Notes under the pieces: model-generated
Database searches by the model: none
The model's input: only the letters and a program-made list of their open reading frames with translations
What the model was told of the DNA's origin: nothing
Part shown: in pieces, positions 25,916 to 38,700 of the stretch
Position numbering within the stretch: position 1 is the stretch's first letter
How the letters are laid out: every line of letters starts with the position of its first letter
Source of the DNA: Casuarius casuarius
Taxonomy: Eukaryota; Chordata; Aves; Casuariiformes; Casuariidae
Direction: 5' to 3'
DNA length: 64,000 bases
NCBI GenBank assembly: GCA_003342895.1
Contig: PTFA01000005.1
Span: forward strand, 5,237,909 to 5,301,908
Translations under genes and position numbers: made by a program

Positions 25916-26682
25916 GTGACTGATCTTTGCTTGAATTCCACAAGGATGGTAAAGCAGTAGGGAAACCTACCAGGACTACTTCCAACCCAACGAGAAACCT
26001 AACCCACTAAATGATGAAGGTCTGAAGGGGGAAGAGACAAAGAGCTAGGAGAGGACAATTCAACACTCATTGCGCATCCCTCTCCTGCCTGTGCTGTTGA
26101 CTCAGTGTGTGTCCATTCTTGTGCCTTCAGAAGCAGACCATGAACACGATTCTCACTCCCCTCAAAAAGGTTCAAGTGTTACAGACCAGCAGGCATGGAG
26201 CTGTGGCTTGATTCTGAGCAGCATCATGCCGCAACTCTTATTTCTCTTGATTTCCTTCTCCCAGGTAACCTATCACCCACATGCTCCCATTGGTTTTGCA
26301 TATCCCACTCTTCTACAGAATGTCTTTGTGCTCAGATTAGGATGTGTGCATGCACACACACAGATCAATCATCAGTACACTGCTGGCATCATCTGCCATC
26401 ATAATTCAGTCCTGTCCTTGCAGCATCAGACAGGAAAGAAATAAAAGCAAAGACAGGGATGTGTTAAGTGAGGATGGGAGTTACAAGGACAAGAGATGCC
26501 ATCTGCAGTCACAGCCACACCAGTCAATGCAGAAGTTGGTGAACTCCCTCTCTTTTGTGCTTTGGTTCACTGAGGATGACAAGTCGGGGGGGTGGGAGAG
26601 GCAGGGAGTTGNGGGGGCACCTTTGGTTGAAAATATGGGGGAAAAAGGGAAAGTGAAGAAAAAAGGCCTTTTTTGTTTGTTT

Positions 26683-26758
26683 TTAAGAGGTGGCATTGAC
26701 TCTTCTATCTATTTCAATTATCTTCAGTGTTTCATTTCCTTCGAGTTCTGAGCTGACC
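26683..26758 (-). CDS. CREB3L2: CREB3L2 exon 12, C-terminal coding part and stop
   Basis: Recovered by searching for the conserved C-terminal tail; it is too short to stand out as an ORF. After a one-base split codon it encodes [20 protein letters not shown] followed by NATS and TAA. Human has [20 protein letters not shown] then NTTF. The acceptor ccctacag at 26759-26766 follows a U-rich tract, and phase 2 matches exon 11. Both NET and NAT sequons are kept. Confidence 0.93.
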
Positions 26759-29700
26759 CTGTAGGGAAAACAAAAATGAAAACAAAAACAAAAACAGACA
26801 AAGGTTAACACCAATAGTTAGTCATTTTTAAAAGTGCATATCCTGCCTGAATTGGCTAATGCTAATAAGGTGCTTCCTATATACTAGGTACTTGTCGGTT
26901 GGAGTATGGTAACATACTGAATTAGCCATCTCCTTGGCCTAGGGTTTAACTTTGGCACAGGTCCTCAGAAGACATGTTTGGGGTGTTACAGCTCATCCTA
27001 GACCTCAGAAGAGCATGGTTCCAAACAAAATCCCCTCTCCACTGTTTGGTGCGTTTGCTACTGTTAGCAGAGACCAAGACCTGGGCTAACAGAACAGTGG
27101 CAGGACAGGCAAAAGTACAGTGGAGTAAAAACTGCACTTTGCAGAGGCCCCAAACTTACATTCATGCTAAAATAAATAAATAAATAAGNAAGGAACCCTG
27201 TGTTAAGTGGCCCAGGTAACTTTACAGGTCTGTCTCTTAAGCCCGAGTGCTACAAACTCTCAAGCACTATGCTCTAGTAAGATCACTGCTGTGAGAAGCT
27301 CCAGCTCTTCGCACCCTAACCTCACAGAAAGCCCAGCGAGTCACAACCTCACACTTCTACCCAACTGGCAAAAGCTTATTCCTTTAGGAGGCGTGCAAGT
27401 AGTACTTAAAGAAGTGGGGAAGGCATACAAACAGGCTTACAGGGGTTAGGTTTCTGACAGATGCACTGAGTTTGGTAGCCATTTTACTAATAAAACATCC
27501 TTGCAACCACTTCTCCAAGTAAGAGTAGCTTTGCTTATAAGCTCTCCAGATAAAGACCAACCTTCATGTTGCATATAGTGCACAGCATAGCAAAGTCCTC
27601 AGTCTTTCTGCTAGCCTCCAGGCACAAATGACAGTGACCTCGAACACCTGTAGGACAGGCAGCCCACCCTGCATTCACCTGTGCTGCTGCAGACCCAGCA
27701 GTACCGATTTCTCTAGCCTCGTCTCATTGGCTATTGTGAACTGCATGATATCATCTCGCTGTCCCCCCGGCACGGCTTCCAGAGACAGGGCTGTGTATTT
27801 GGAGGTGTCTGTGTGTCTGTCGTTACGATCTGCAAAGGAGATCGGGCTTGACGACTCCTCCAGTTGGTGAGGCTCTTCATAAATTAGCAGACTCCTTGAT
27901 CTCACTGCATACAAAGACAGGAGGCAAGAGACAGATGAGAAACAGGCAGCTCAGAGAGAACAGCCCTAGTCACATCAGGAACTGGAAACCACCAGAGCAG
28001 AACTAGAGCTGCAAAAGGTCTTTTCTGTTCATAGTGATTAATTGATAATATGTTAGCTAAGGGAAGATACCATAGCAATGGTCCTGACAGAAATCAAAAA
28101 GCTCTGAGCTTTGCACAGAACAAGAGCAGAAAGAACAATCACTTTGATAACATACATTTCAAGCAACTGGCTCTTAACCAGTACGTAATATTATCAGTTT
28201 CCCACTCAGTCCTTGGACCTTCTGTTGACACTTGCAAAGGAAACACCAGCTGACATCAGTTGCGCTTTCTGACAATATGAACATTTGGTACTGAGCAGAA
28301 ATTAAACTCTCCTGCTACCTTATACAGACTACTAGCTTTAGTTCTACAACAAAAACAAAGATGCTTTAAACAGAAGCACCATGCAGGCTAGTGGGGCAAG
28401 GCTTTGTCCATCTTTATGAAGTCTACTGCCATCAGCATAGCTTGCCAAGCTATTCTGCTTTGAAGAAACATCGGCATATATAGGGAATGGCAAAGACATG
28501 CAACCACTCCAAGCACCCAAGGCCAAACTCTATCACCGCACTGCATGGGCCCCAAGCGAAAGGGCAGGCTGAGCCACAACAGGCTCTGCTGCTGACCCTC
28601 CAACTTGAGGCAAAAGAAGGACATTTCCCAACCGGCAACAGCAATTATTCAGACCATGGAGCAAACTGGAGCCCAGAGGTTCCCCACAAGGAATCCCACC
28701 TCCACCCTAGTCAGAAGGGCAACAGGGACCAACAGCATACAGCCAGCGAAGGAGCAGAAAAGCAAGATGTCCTTCAGAGGGATGCAGGAGTGGCAGTGGG
28801 GGAAACAAGGGCCAAAGGGTGAACCAAGCAATAAGTGAGACTGGGGTGGCTGCCACTTACCAACGGAGTCTGTGTACGACTCTGGCGAGGAATGCTGCCT
28901 GGGCAACACCATCTTTGTGGCAGACGGATAGGGCCCATAGCTCTGAGAGAAGCTGCCAAAAACTACTGCAAAGCACAGCACCACCATCTGGCAAAGGGAG
29001 GAAGCAGAAGAGGTGAGTGGACTCATTCATGGCCCACACACACATCAAAACTAAGAATCAACAGACCTGACGGTGTTTTAAAACCAATCATTTGAGGCTA
29101 TTTGCATCACTACATAGGGTATCTCTTAGCAAAGGCACATATACCATAACAACTCAGTGTTCTAAAAGGCAGGTTTCAATGCTAGAGTTTATTTTCCNTA
29201 TCTGCCATCGTCTTGGCCTGTTGCCTTATTTACTCCCAAAGTTGAAAAGCAGACACAACCGCCATGTGTGTTTTACAGATACTGTCGGGCATTTCCAAGG
29301 TTATTTCTGCTGTTGGCCCCAGTCTTGCTTCAAAGTGACATAAACAGAGAGGCTGGCAGCCTAGAAGAACAGCATTAGCCTTGAAAATCATTTCCTTCAA
29401 TTTACAGCTCTAGCATAAAGGGAACTTGCTGGCTGAGTTTTGGGAGGGCAGACTTTCATTCTAATCCTTTTCTTATTTTGACTACTGCTACTGAAATAAG
29501 CCAGAGGTAGATTTACAGCCTTAGTCATAATTTTATTTGGATGATAAAGTTTATTTTTACTGCTATCAAAAGAACTGAGCATCAAAGGGCACTCTCATTT
29601 TCAATTTACAACTCTAGGCACCATTTCTCACATGCAATACTGTTAGAAATAATACAACAGATCACTCAGAGGAGCAGCACTTCTTTTATCACTGCAGCAC

Positions 29701-32700
29701 CCAGTCAAAAACATAGGCCAAATCTCCTCCAGAATTTAATGCCTTCCCACAACCATTAATCTTCAGCAGACAGGTTTCTCACCTAACTCAAAATTAATTG
29801 TCAAACTATCAAGAAAAGTTGCCCAATCTGAGAATTTGAAAGTGAGGGGCTTAGCAGAACAGGTGACAGGCCTTCGAGCAGTGAAAGCCCTCTCATTGCC
29901 CTACAATTCCCAGCTTTAGAGACACTCACCATAAGACAGGTCCCTGTCTGTGTGCTGGCTGCCTTACACGAACGGGACACTTTCCCAGCAACTATGGCTT
30001 GGAGTTTCTGTAACTGCTGCAGAAGCGTTCTGAAAAGCAAAGATGACAGAAACATGAACATCAGACATACTGATCTATTTGCTGGTTAAACAGCTTTTCG
30101 CTTCAATTTACATGCCTGGCAATAATACAGCATTTATGATGAGGTACAACTAATTAAAATCCTCCCCTTAAAACTAGAAGGAGGCAATGTTTTTAATTTT
30201 ACAAAATTGTTTACATGTGTTAGCACTAGACCTTTCAAAAAAGATCATTTTCCACGACTGATGTCCCTGAAAAATTACTTCATTTGTTGCTTCAGAAGCC
30301 TCTTATTCATAAATAAAAACTGTATTTACAGGGTTTTTCCAGAAATAGATTCTGGTAAATGTACAAACAACTGAAAGTGCTATATGCACAATGGACTAGC
30401 TGCATATACAACCTGGTTCTATGCCATGAATTCAGTATGAGTTTTGCCATTATTTCAAAAGGAGCAGAAGCAGGTTTATAACTACTCTTAACTGATGGTA
30501 CAGGTACACATATACCTCCTTTCTCTGAAAACCTGCTGTACAGGGAACTGGACAGCTCTTTTCAAAGAAAAGAATCTGAAACCACACATAAGCACAGCCT
30601 TCGCTTTCCATAAATTTATCTATTAAATGAAGTACTTCATTAGTACTTGCTAAATACTCCAAGAGCTTACAAAATAACAGATGCTTGAAGTGGCCACTCT
30701 GACTACACTTTTCAGAGGCGCCAACCACAATGGGAACTCTGTTGTAGTCAGAGTCAACAGTTCTGGACCCAGAGAATATTATTNCATCTTTCTGGATGTT
30801 TTCTTCTGTTGTATCATTATCAATTACTACAGTCAGGATGCTAGTCATTGAATGGGAAATGTTCTCAAAAGAATGACTGATACAGGGTTTTCCCAACAGT
30901 TCCCATTTTTCTTTGATAAAAGCTTTTTAACAGAGAAGGAGTAACCCAAATATCTACCCTCAACACAGTCAAATATAGTACAAGTTTTCATCAAGATGTT
31001 AACTTCGCTGTTTGTTTCCAATTTTACTTTTCACTTCTCCTGCAAGTCGCCCTGCCCATGCAGAGGGTAACCCCCACCAAATTCCATGCAAGTGCTTTGA
31101 AGGCTGCAATGCCAAATGCTAGAGCAAGAGGCAAGGTTAGCATGTCAGAGAAAATGGAAGGATTATTTTAAGACTGGACTTGCTAAAAGCTAATTGTAGG
31201 ACAGACCCAGAGGTGCCTTTACAGCTCAATGTACACTTGTCTGCCTATTACTGTACACTTTTTTTAATCATCAATGATCACTGCTAATTAGGGTTTAATG
31301 AATTCAAGGACTTTAGGAATGCATTCTGAAACAAGCACAAGGCATGCTCATGGCACAGATTTATCTGGGCCAGCAGGTTCTTTTCAACTTATTAAGGAAA
31401 GATGTCTTGCATGCTCTTGAGAGCATGGTGTACTCCGCAACTCACTATTAAAAAAAAGAAAGTGATTTGCCTAATTCAGTCTTTTATTCACAGGCAGAGA
31501 GACCATGGGCAAATAAAGAGGTGAATACACTTTCCATCATGTAAATGAGACCATTCTAANTCCCTTCTCTTTTCTACATCTCCCCCTAGTCCCTCTTTCC
31601 ACCAATTACATGGCTCAGGGTTTGCAAAGTCAGACTTGCATACATGGTATATATATGATTTTCTGGCACAGAATAAGCCACACACAACATTCCCACCATA
31701 TGCCAACAGCTATGTTATACAGCAATGACTTTTTAACAGTGCTATTTCTGTGCTATTACAGAAGACTAAATCGTCCCCCTGTTCCAGGCCTGAGTCACTG
31801 GGCTCAGCACAAAATAGCTCTGCAGAACAAGGAGGAAGGAGCACTCCTCCCCAGTTCAGGGGCTGGCAGCAGCAGCAGACCTGAAATGTGGATCACTCTT
31901 GCCACTTTCTGTGGAGGCATCAGTGAGAAAACAGCTAATGGCTGGTGCAGAAATCAACAGAGGCTTTTCTCCTCATTTTGCTCATCTCCTTTCGCATCCA
32001 ATTTAAAAATTCTGGTGGGCAGAGTGGGCCCAGAGTGCTGGATTCCAAAAGGCTTTGGTTTTAGAAATGTAATTCCTCCACCTCATGCTTATGCAGGTGT
32101 TTTGAGGTCTCCTGTACCACACACAGGAATATTCATCCCTACGTTCTTTACCAACTACATTCACATAAAAGGTCTTTCTCCCTCATGTCATTTATCCAAC
32201 TGAGCAGAGCTACTGACTTCTTCTCAGCAGACAGGGACTCAATGTTGAGAGCNGACATGCTACAGGTGCATTTTCAAACTAAGAGCAAGAACTGAAGCAA
32301 CAGAAGATACAAGTTCATTTGTTCAGAGATGACACAGCAGCCCTGGTTTACCCCACCACCAGCAAAATAGGGCACTCTTTTGTGCTTTTAATCTANACTT
32401 AGTTCTGAACTGCTGGAAGACTGTGGATTCCATGGTCAAAACGGCTCCCCTCCCCTAGAAAAGTTGCCTTCATTGTGACTGCAAGGCTACAGGAACAAGA
32501 TGTGCTAAGACAAGAAGGAAAAGGAGCAGTTCTGTGCTTTTAGGAACAAGGGCAAGTTATATCAAGATGCTCCCTCTAACTATCAGCAGGAAGGCCAAGG
32601 ATGCTTTTAAGTGAAACACACTGCCTATGGCTAAATTCTAAGAGGAGAAAATGCAACCCCAAGGCAGCATGCGTAAGGGGGTTTGCACCCACAGGGATTA

Positions 32701-35700
32701 TTTTCACTGTGTCTGACACATTTCCCAGTGATATTCAATTAGAGGGTCACCTCCGTAGGAGGTGCGAATGTGCATTCACGCTTTTCCCTGCCAATGGAAG
32801 CACCTCATAGGAAAGCTGTAAAGTGACTGAAGACTCCTGCTCTCCCTTCCACACTCTGCCAGCAAATCCACTCTGTCTGTAATGTCTTGATTTCATGTGC
32901 ACATCCACGTATTTATCTTCAGAAGAGCTCCTTTCATTACCAAGGTAAGGAACAAGTCAAGGCTTCCCCTCTGCTTCCAGTGACACTTTCACTGAGGAAA
33001 GGAAATTTGTCACTGTAGGACCTAACCACCTGGGAGGCTTCCTCGATTCAGTGTTTATATTTAAAAGCCAACATTGATTTAAACAAAAAAAAAAAGCTTC
33101 TGGGGGGAAAAACAATGTTTATTTTGATCAAGGTTTTTCACAGAAGATATCTGCTTTGTGATGGAACTGAACNTAATTTTCATGTATTAAAAAGGAAGAA
33201 AAAAATTCTCTTCTTTCTTCCAACTCAACATACTCTTTCCTTCTCTACCTTTTCTATTTGTAGGAAGGGGAGCAAATCTCAATGTAAGGTTTTCCATGAA
33301 AGACTAGAATATTTCAAAGCAAGAAATTCCATAAGTTTCTAATTTGAATTAAAAAAGAGGGGGGAAAATCAGCAATTTTTCAAAGATTTTCCAGCATAAA
33401 AACACTGGCCTGCTCCATTAAGAACAAGCAGTTGCTCTAGGGCTTCCAAGCTCTGTCAACTATTACGAGGGTGGTCTGAAGTGAAGAGCAAGATGTCTCA
33501 TTGTAACTTAAATCCAAATCCTTTACTCCTTGAGAAAGATTTGGTAAAATTGGCTTTACCAGCATCAGATGAAGGAAATGCCATATAAATCAGTGAGGTG
33601 TGGCAGCTCTGATGCTGATAAACCACTGGTGGGTCACACTGATTTGCAATTTGATCTTTAGATGACTGGGAATTATATCGGTGGTTTGGGCAGGAACCTG
33701 AGAAATGGAAGAGCATCACAATTGTTTTTATAAAGCCATTGCCTTTAGCAATGGCCCCCGGCAAGGCCCTGTCAGAGGGGAGAGCTACACAACTTGCTTT
33801 TCATTACTGTATTTGAGCACAACCCTAGCAGCTACTTGCATGCACTGTCCCTCTCTGAATGATATTTACAGTCCTCTCAACTGTACACTAGAGTCAATGC
33901 TANTTCTATCACTTCTCTAGGAGAGTGAGCATCAATAAATGTATTTATAAATACAAATTTAATAGAAATGAAAACAACACTACTTCTCATACGTCATGCA
34001 CGTAATATCCAGCGTTTCGATACTGCCTTTAAGTCCAAATAGCCATGGCTCCCAGCTAGACAACCTGCTAATATCAGAGAGCGTATCCAAACCCCTAGGC
34101 CATTGGCAATTTCTGCTTTCAGTTTCGGTGCCATGACCTAAGTGGGTTGAGCCTTCTTTGTGATAGGGACAAGTCAGCTCAACTCTTGGTGCCAGCTTTG
34201 TCCTTCTGTTTAGGCTTTCTAGGACAGCACTGTCCCACAGGTTCAGATGCTACCAAAACCAATGAGATCCTGGCTCATTTGCAGCTACAGGACGTGTTAT
34301 GCAANCAATAATGTTCTTAGTTTTGAAAAAATTCTCTAGAAAGGAACTTGGATGGGTTTCTTTTAAGGGACTGAGTCACATAAATGAGGAGAGGAAGCAT
34401 ATGCTAGTGTTCTAATACAGAAGATGCCAAAAATGCTGCAGTCNCCCACTCACAATAAGAAGAATTAAAGACTCCCCTGCATTTTGATCTCCAGCTTCCC
34501 GCCTTGCCTTTTAAGAAACGTGGATGTCTAGGCAGATGCTTCGGGGTGCAAATTTTTTGGCCAAACTGGCACATTTTACAGTAAAATTTTTCTGATCCAG
34601 AATTTCAGGCTAAGGCATAGTCTGAGGGGATTCTGCTAAAATCTTTCATGTTACTCAGAATAATGTAGGAATGTATTTTTGCCAGGAGAAACTCTAGTGC
34701 TTTTAGGCTTTGGAGCCAGATTTTGAATTTTAAGCAGGATTTTCCCTGTAGCCTTAGGTATGTATCCGAATAAAATACATTCTATATATAGAAGAATGAT
34801 ATGCTCGGAAAAACTAATTGTATATACTGAAAGGAAATTCTGCTGTTCGAGAGCGGTATGTTTTGGAAATTCCCCTTCAGTTCCTCACAACTCCAGCCAG
34901 ACTATAAAAACACCATCGCAACTGACTGCACATAAAGGGGCAAGGACCTTTAGGTGAGCAGCTATAGCCCAGTTTTCCAGCGGGGCGGGGGCGGGCTTTG
35001 TCCTTTGTGCACACATGTAATCACAGTTGTTACTTTCCTGTTATCTTTCTTCCCCTCTCAGGGTCTCTTTATTTGTTTTTTGTTTGTTTGTTTGTTTCAT
35101 GTGGTTTTGTTTTGTTTTTTACAATGAAAGAACAGCTATAGTGTTTGTGTATCTGTTTGTATGTGATATTTTCAATCATATCTTCATTTTTTAATGCATT
35201 AAACACTCCAAACTGCAACTGAAGTCAACTGAGGCCCTTCTTTGGGCATATTAAATAAGATACATCTGTGCATATAACTGTGTGCTAGGTACTTTGAAAA
35301 GATCAGGTCATAAAAGGTTAAATTTAGGCACCCAAGAAAAAACTAACACTGCATAATTTTGGCCTTCACTTTTCAAGCTTAGATCCTTGGCTGTAAATAG
35401 GAAGTAGAATTACCAGCTATAGGATGCTGCAAACACAGCTGTAGGAAGTGGATGATGTACATTAAGCAAGGGCCTGAAACCATTCTCTGAATGAGACAAA
35501 GACTGCATAAATATACTCTAAATGAGAGTAAGGCATTTAAAAAAAAACAAAAAAAGAACCCAAAAACCCACAGTGTAGTGTTACGTAATTCAAGACTTGA
35601 TAAAATTTTTACAAATTTCTGAGTACTTCAATTTGCAACCTTAAAGTTTTTAGATATACTTTTTATCTAAATAGCCAAAACAGCATTGCCACAAAATACA

Positions 35701-38700
35701 AGAATTACTGTGCAGTGGGACAGGAACATCTGCTTCTCTTCAGGAGATTACAGATCAGTATCAGTGCTATTATAGAGGGAAGAAAACAATGNGACTCATT
35801 CCATATGCCCAGAGTATGAAGGATTCAGAGACAGTAGCACTTGAGTAGCTAAATATTTTTAGAATATTTGGCATGACAGAATTAAGATTATTAAATAGTA
35901 GAGAAGATGCTAAAGGTCCTGTCAAAAAAGAAAGGACAATACTGACAGAGCTGTTTTCGTGACTGCATTTGCAACAACTCAGAGATGGAAAAAGCTGGCC
36001 AAATTAGCCAAACTGTAATGGGGAGAACAATTCTCGAGGCTTGACAACATGTTGTTACTGAGTGGTTCATCCACAGCTGCTCACTTTATGACTTTTGCAC
36101 CCTTTCCTACAGCAGCTGATTTCAGCACCTGCTAGGACAGATACTGGAACTTACAGCCCTACTCCACACCTACACAGCAATTCCTCTTTCTTGTATGTAA
36201 AACACTGCAGGAAGATGCTCAAAAGAGAGACAGAAATGGCTTGGCTCTCTTCAAACAAGCAGCAGATGTCTTCATGCATGAGCAGTGTGTGGGTGACGCT
36301 CTCCAGCAAATTACAGTGCTACAGGGTCTGGCTCCGTGAAATTAGAGACTGGATCCGGAGATTGGATCCGGAGATTAGAAACAACACATGCCACTCAATT
36401 AACAATACGCTGGCTGCCAGACGAACTCTGGGGCCATTTTTCATGATCGTGGGTTTTATCTTCAAAACCCAGCCTCCTCCTACACTTCAGTGTTAACATC
36501 ATGTTCAACGGTAATATTCAACTGTCACTACAAATGCCTCTGACCATGAAGGTATTTACAGTGGGCTCATCTAGTAGTTACTCATTGGAATTTGCTATCA
36601 TTAGAGAGCACACTGAGCATAAACCATGACTGACACTCCTCTCTGTCAGCTAACATCCTATTAAAAGCTCAACTGTTGAACATATTCTGCTACATGTTCT
36701 TTGAGAAAGCAACCATTGAGTCACCAATTTATATAAGGCCGCTGATCAGAAATGAAGAAACAAGAAGTTGATTCTCTATCCAAAGGAAGTTGCATTTCCC
36801 GAAATGAAAGCAGCTCTGGGGTGTCGGATGATTAAAAAGATGCACAATAATCACAATGATATCTAGCAGTCCAGAAGAACAAATAAATGACTCTTGAGCT
36901 TCAGAGCTCCTGCACTCCAGAGCTCAGGGTCACAGTCCAGGTCAAGGCTTTTCCTCCTGAGGCTTCTTGTCAAGACAGTCTTTCTCTGACAAAAGACAAT
37001 TTGGAGAGTTGGGTTGCATTTTTTTTTTGTTATCTATCACTAATCATTTTTTCTTGGGAAGTGGAAGAATCCAAAGAAAGGTGGTAACAGGTTTCTTGAG
37101 CGCAACACATGTTTCAAGTGAACACTTAATTTTCACATTTTCACCTTTCATTGTAATGCTACAGTTTTGCATTAGTCCCCCCATACTTTACCTGTTAGTA
37201 TTCTCCAGGACTTCAACCTTCTTACGCAGCTCGCTATTTTCATTTGAACAGGTCTCAACTCTGGAGACAGCATGAGGGGAAAAAAGGATGAATTTAAAAT
37301 CAGACATCTATTATACTTTAAAAACAGATTTTAAAACAAATTGAACTTGCTTTCACAGAGAGATCTATGGTCTTGCCTATATTTAATGAAAAGCTACACC
37401 AACCAACTTTACTCAGATGCTTTAATCATACTTCATGGTGTAAAAGACATTGCAAAAGATACTACTAGTTGTATAGCATTTCCTTACAGTGCTCCAAACT
37501 ATGTCCCAGTAGGTCTAACTCTTTCAGAATGGGCTGTAACTACTCTTTGCCCCTTGGAATAGAAAGGGCAAACACCCTGCTTGGATTTTTCCTGTGTATT
37601 ACGCCATGCGNCAGGGACTTTAGAAATCACAGAGCATGCTATATGTATGCTGTTAGCAGGTATGTTGTGTAAGCATGTGCCGTATGTGCATTGCATTTTT
37701 AAGATGAGGCACCATGCAATTTAACAAATGCCATGCTTCTGAAATTGGATCCTTGAATTTCAAGTTTATAGGAGTTAATAAGCCAGAAGACTCATTTCCA
37801 AAAGAACATTTTTCTTTTCTACACTGGCCCTGGAAATCTCCTAACTAAAGGAGGTTATCACATGACATGCAACAAAAGAGGTTCAAATAAAAGTGTGGGA
37901 CTCTTAAAATGCAACCAGCATGAATAGCTTCAAGAAAGAAAAAGGTAACAGGGAAACAGCTTTGTTATCTGTATGTGTACAGTAGAGTTCCACAAAAGTC
38001 TGAGAAAGTGAGGCTCTTTTCTAAGGACATTAAGAAGAACAAAAGGAAATTACATCAAGGTTATCACCAAAGATGGTACACAGGGTTTAACAGATCCATC
38101 TGGTGAAGGGCATAAGAAAACAAAACAAAACAAAAACTTGTTTCTTGGAAGAAAGATTAATTTGGGCTATAAATCACTAACTGGGGGTTTGGGTCCTTGC
38201 TAAAAGAAGCTGAGGGGTCAAAAGGCTGTTTTCCTTATTTCTGTTCACTCCCCAAAGTCTCTTGACTCACCCACTTCCTATTTCTATCTCCATCTGCACT
38301 AAAAGACAGAATGTATTCATTTTGACTTACTTTCCAANGACACTGCCTGCCCACGAGGCCAACAGTCACATGAGGTGGAGGCCAACAGCAGACGGGTCTT
38401 GCCTTATTTAAGGCCTTTGCCAGCACTTTAGCAATGTCTTTGAGGTAGACACGGTTACATGTGCACCACACCAGCATGTGTACAAGCAGAAGCCAAAGGA
38501 AGGGCCTTTTCTCAGTCACAGCCACGAGGTGGCAGCTGGCACTTTGTGCATGAAACAGTCCCAGCATCAACAGCTGGATGGATCCCTTCCTATTCCAACA
38601 ACTGGTGTTATTGGCCCATTTGAAACAGGAAGGAGGTTGGCTTACTTTTTTTCCAGGCTGTCCATGTATTCTTTCTTTTTTCTTCTACTTTCCTGAGCAG

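Larger units (their letters stand above)
19700..26682 (-). other. CREB3L2: Probable CREB3L2 3' UTR (end uncertain)
   Basis: No coding exon is recognisable between the CREB3L2 stop and the next gene, and human CREB3L2 has a 3' UTR of several kilobases. AATAAA hexamers on the minus strand occur at 23969-23974, 23778-23783, 21723-21728, 20834-20839 and 19710-19715. The last has the best downstream U/GU-rich context, so the left limit follows it. The stretch holds an AT dinucleotide tract, a 31-bp tandem duplication, A-rich microsatellites and old repeat relics. Extent is inferred; transcript data would settle it. Confidence 0.45.
30030..37191 (-). other. CREB3L2: CREB3L2 intron 8
   Basis: A 7.2-kb intron bounded by GTAAAG and cttttcag. 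It holds a GC-box cluster at 34980-34995, a GTTT-rich microsatellite at 35071-35120, the 27-bp segment 31188-31214 repeated at the 39970 gap edge, and a short tandem duplication near 36350-36376. No exon seen. Confidence 0.9.

Noticed and set aside
31610..32203. 197-codon plus-strand frame in intron 8
   Set aside because: No known domain, antisense to CREB3L2, biased composition; fits a chance frame.
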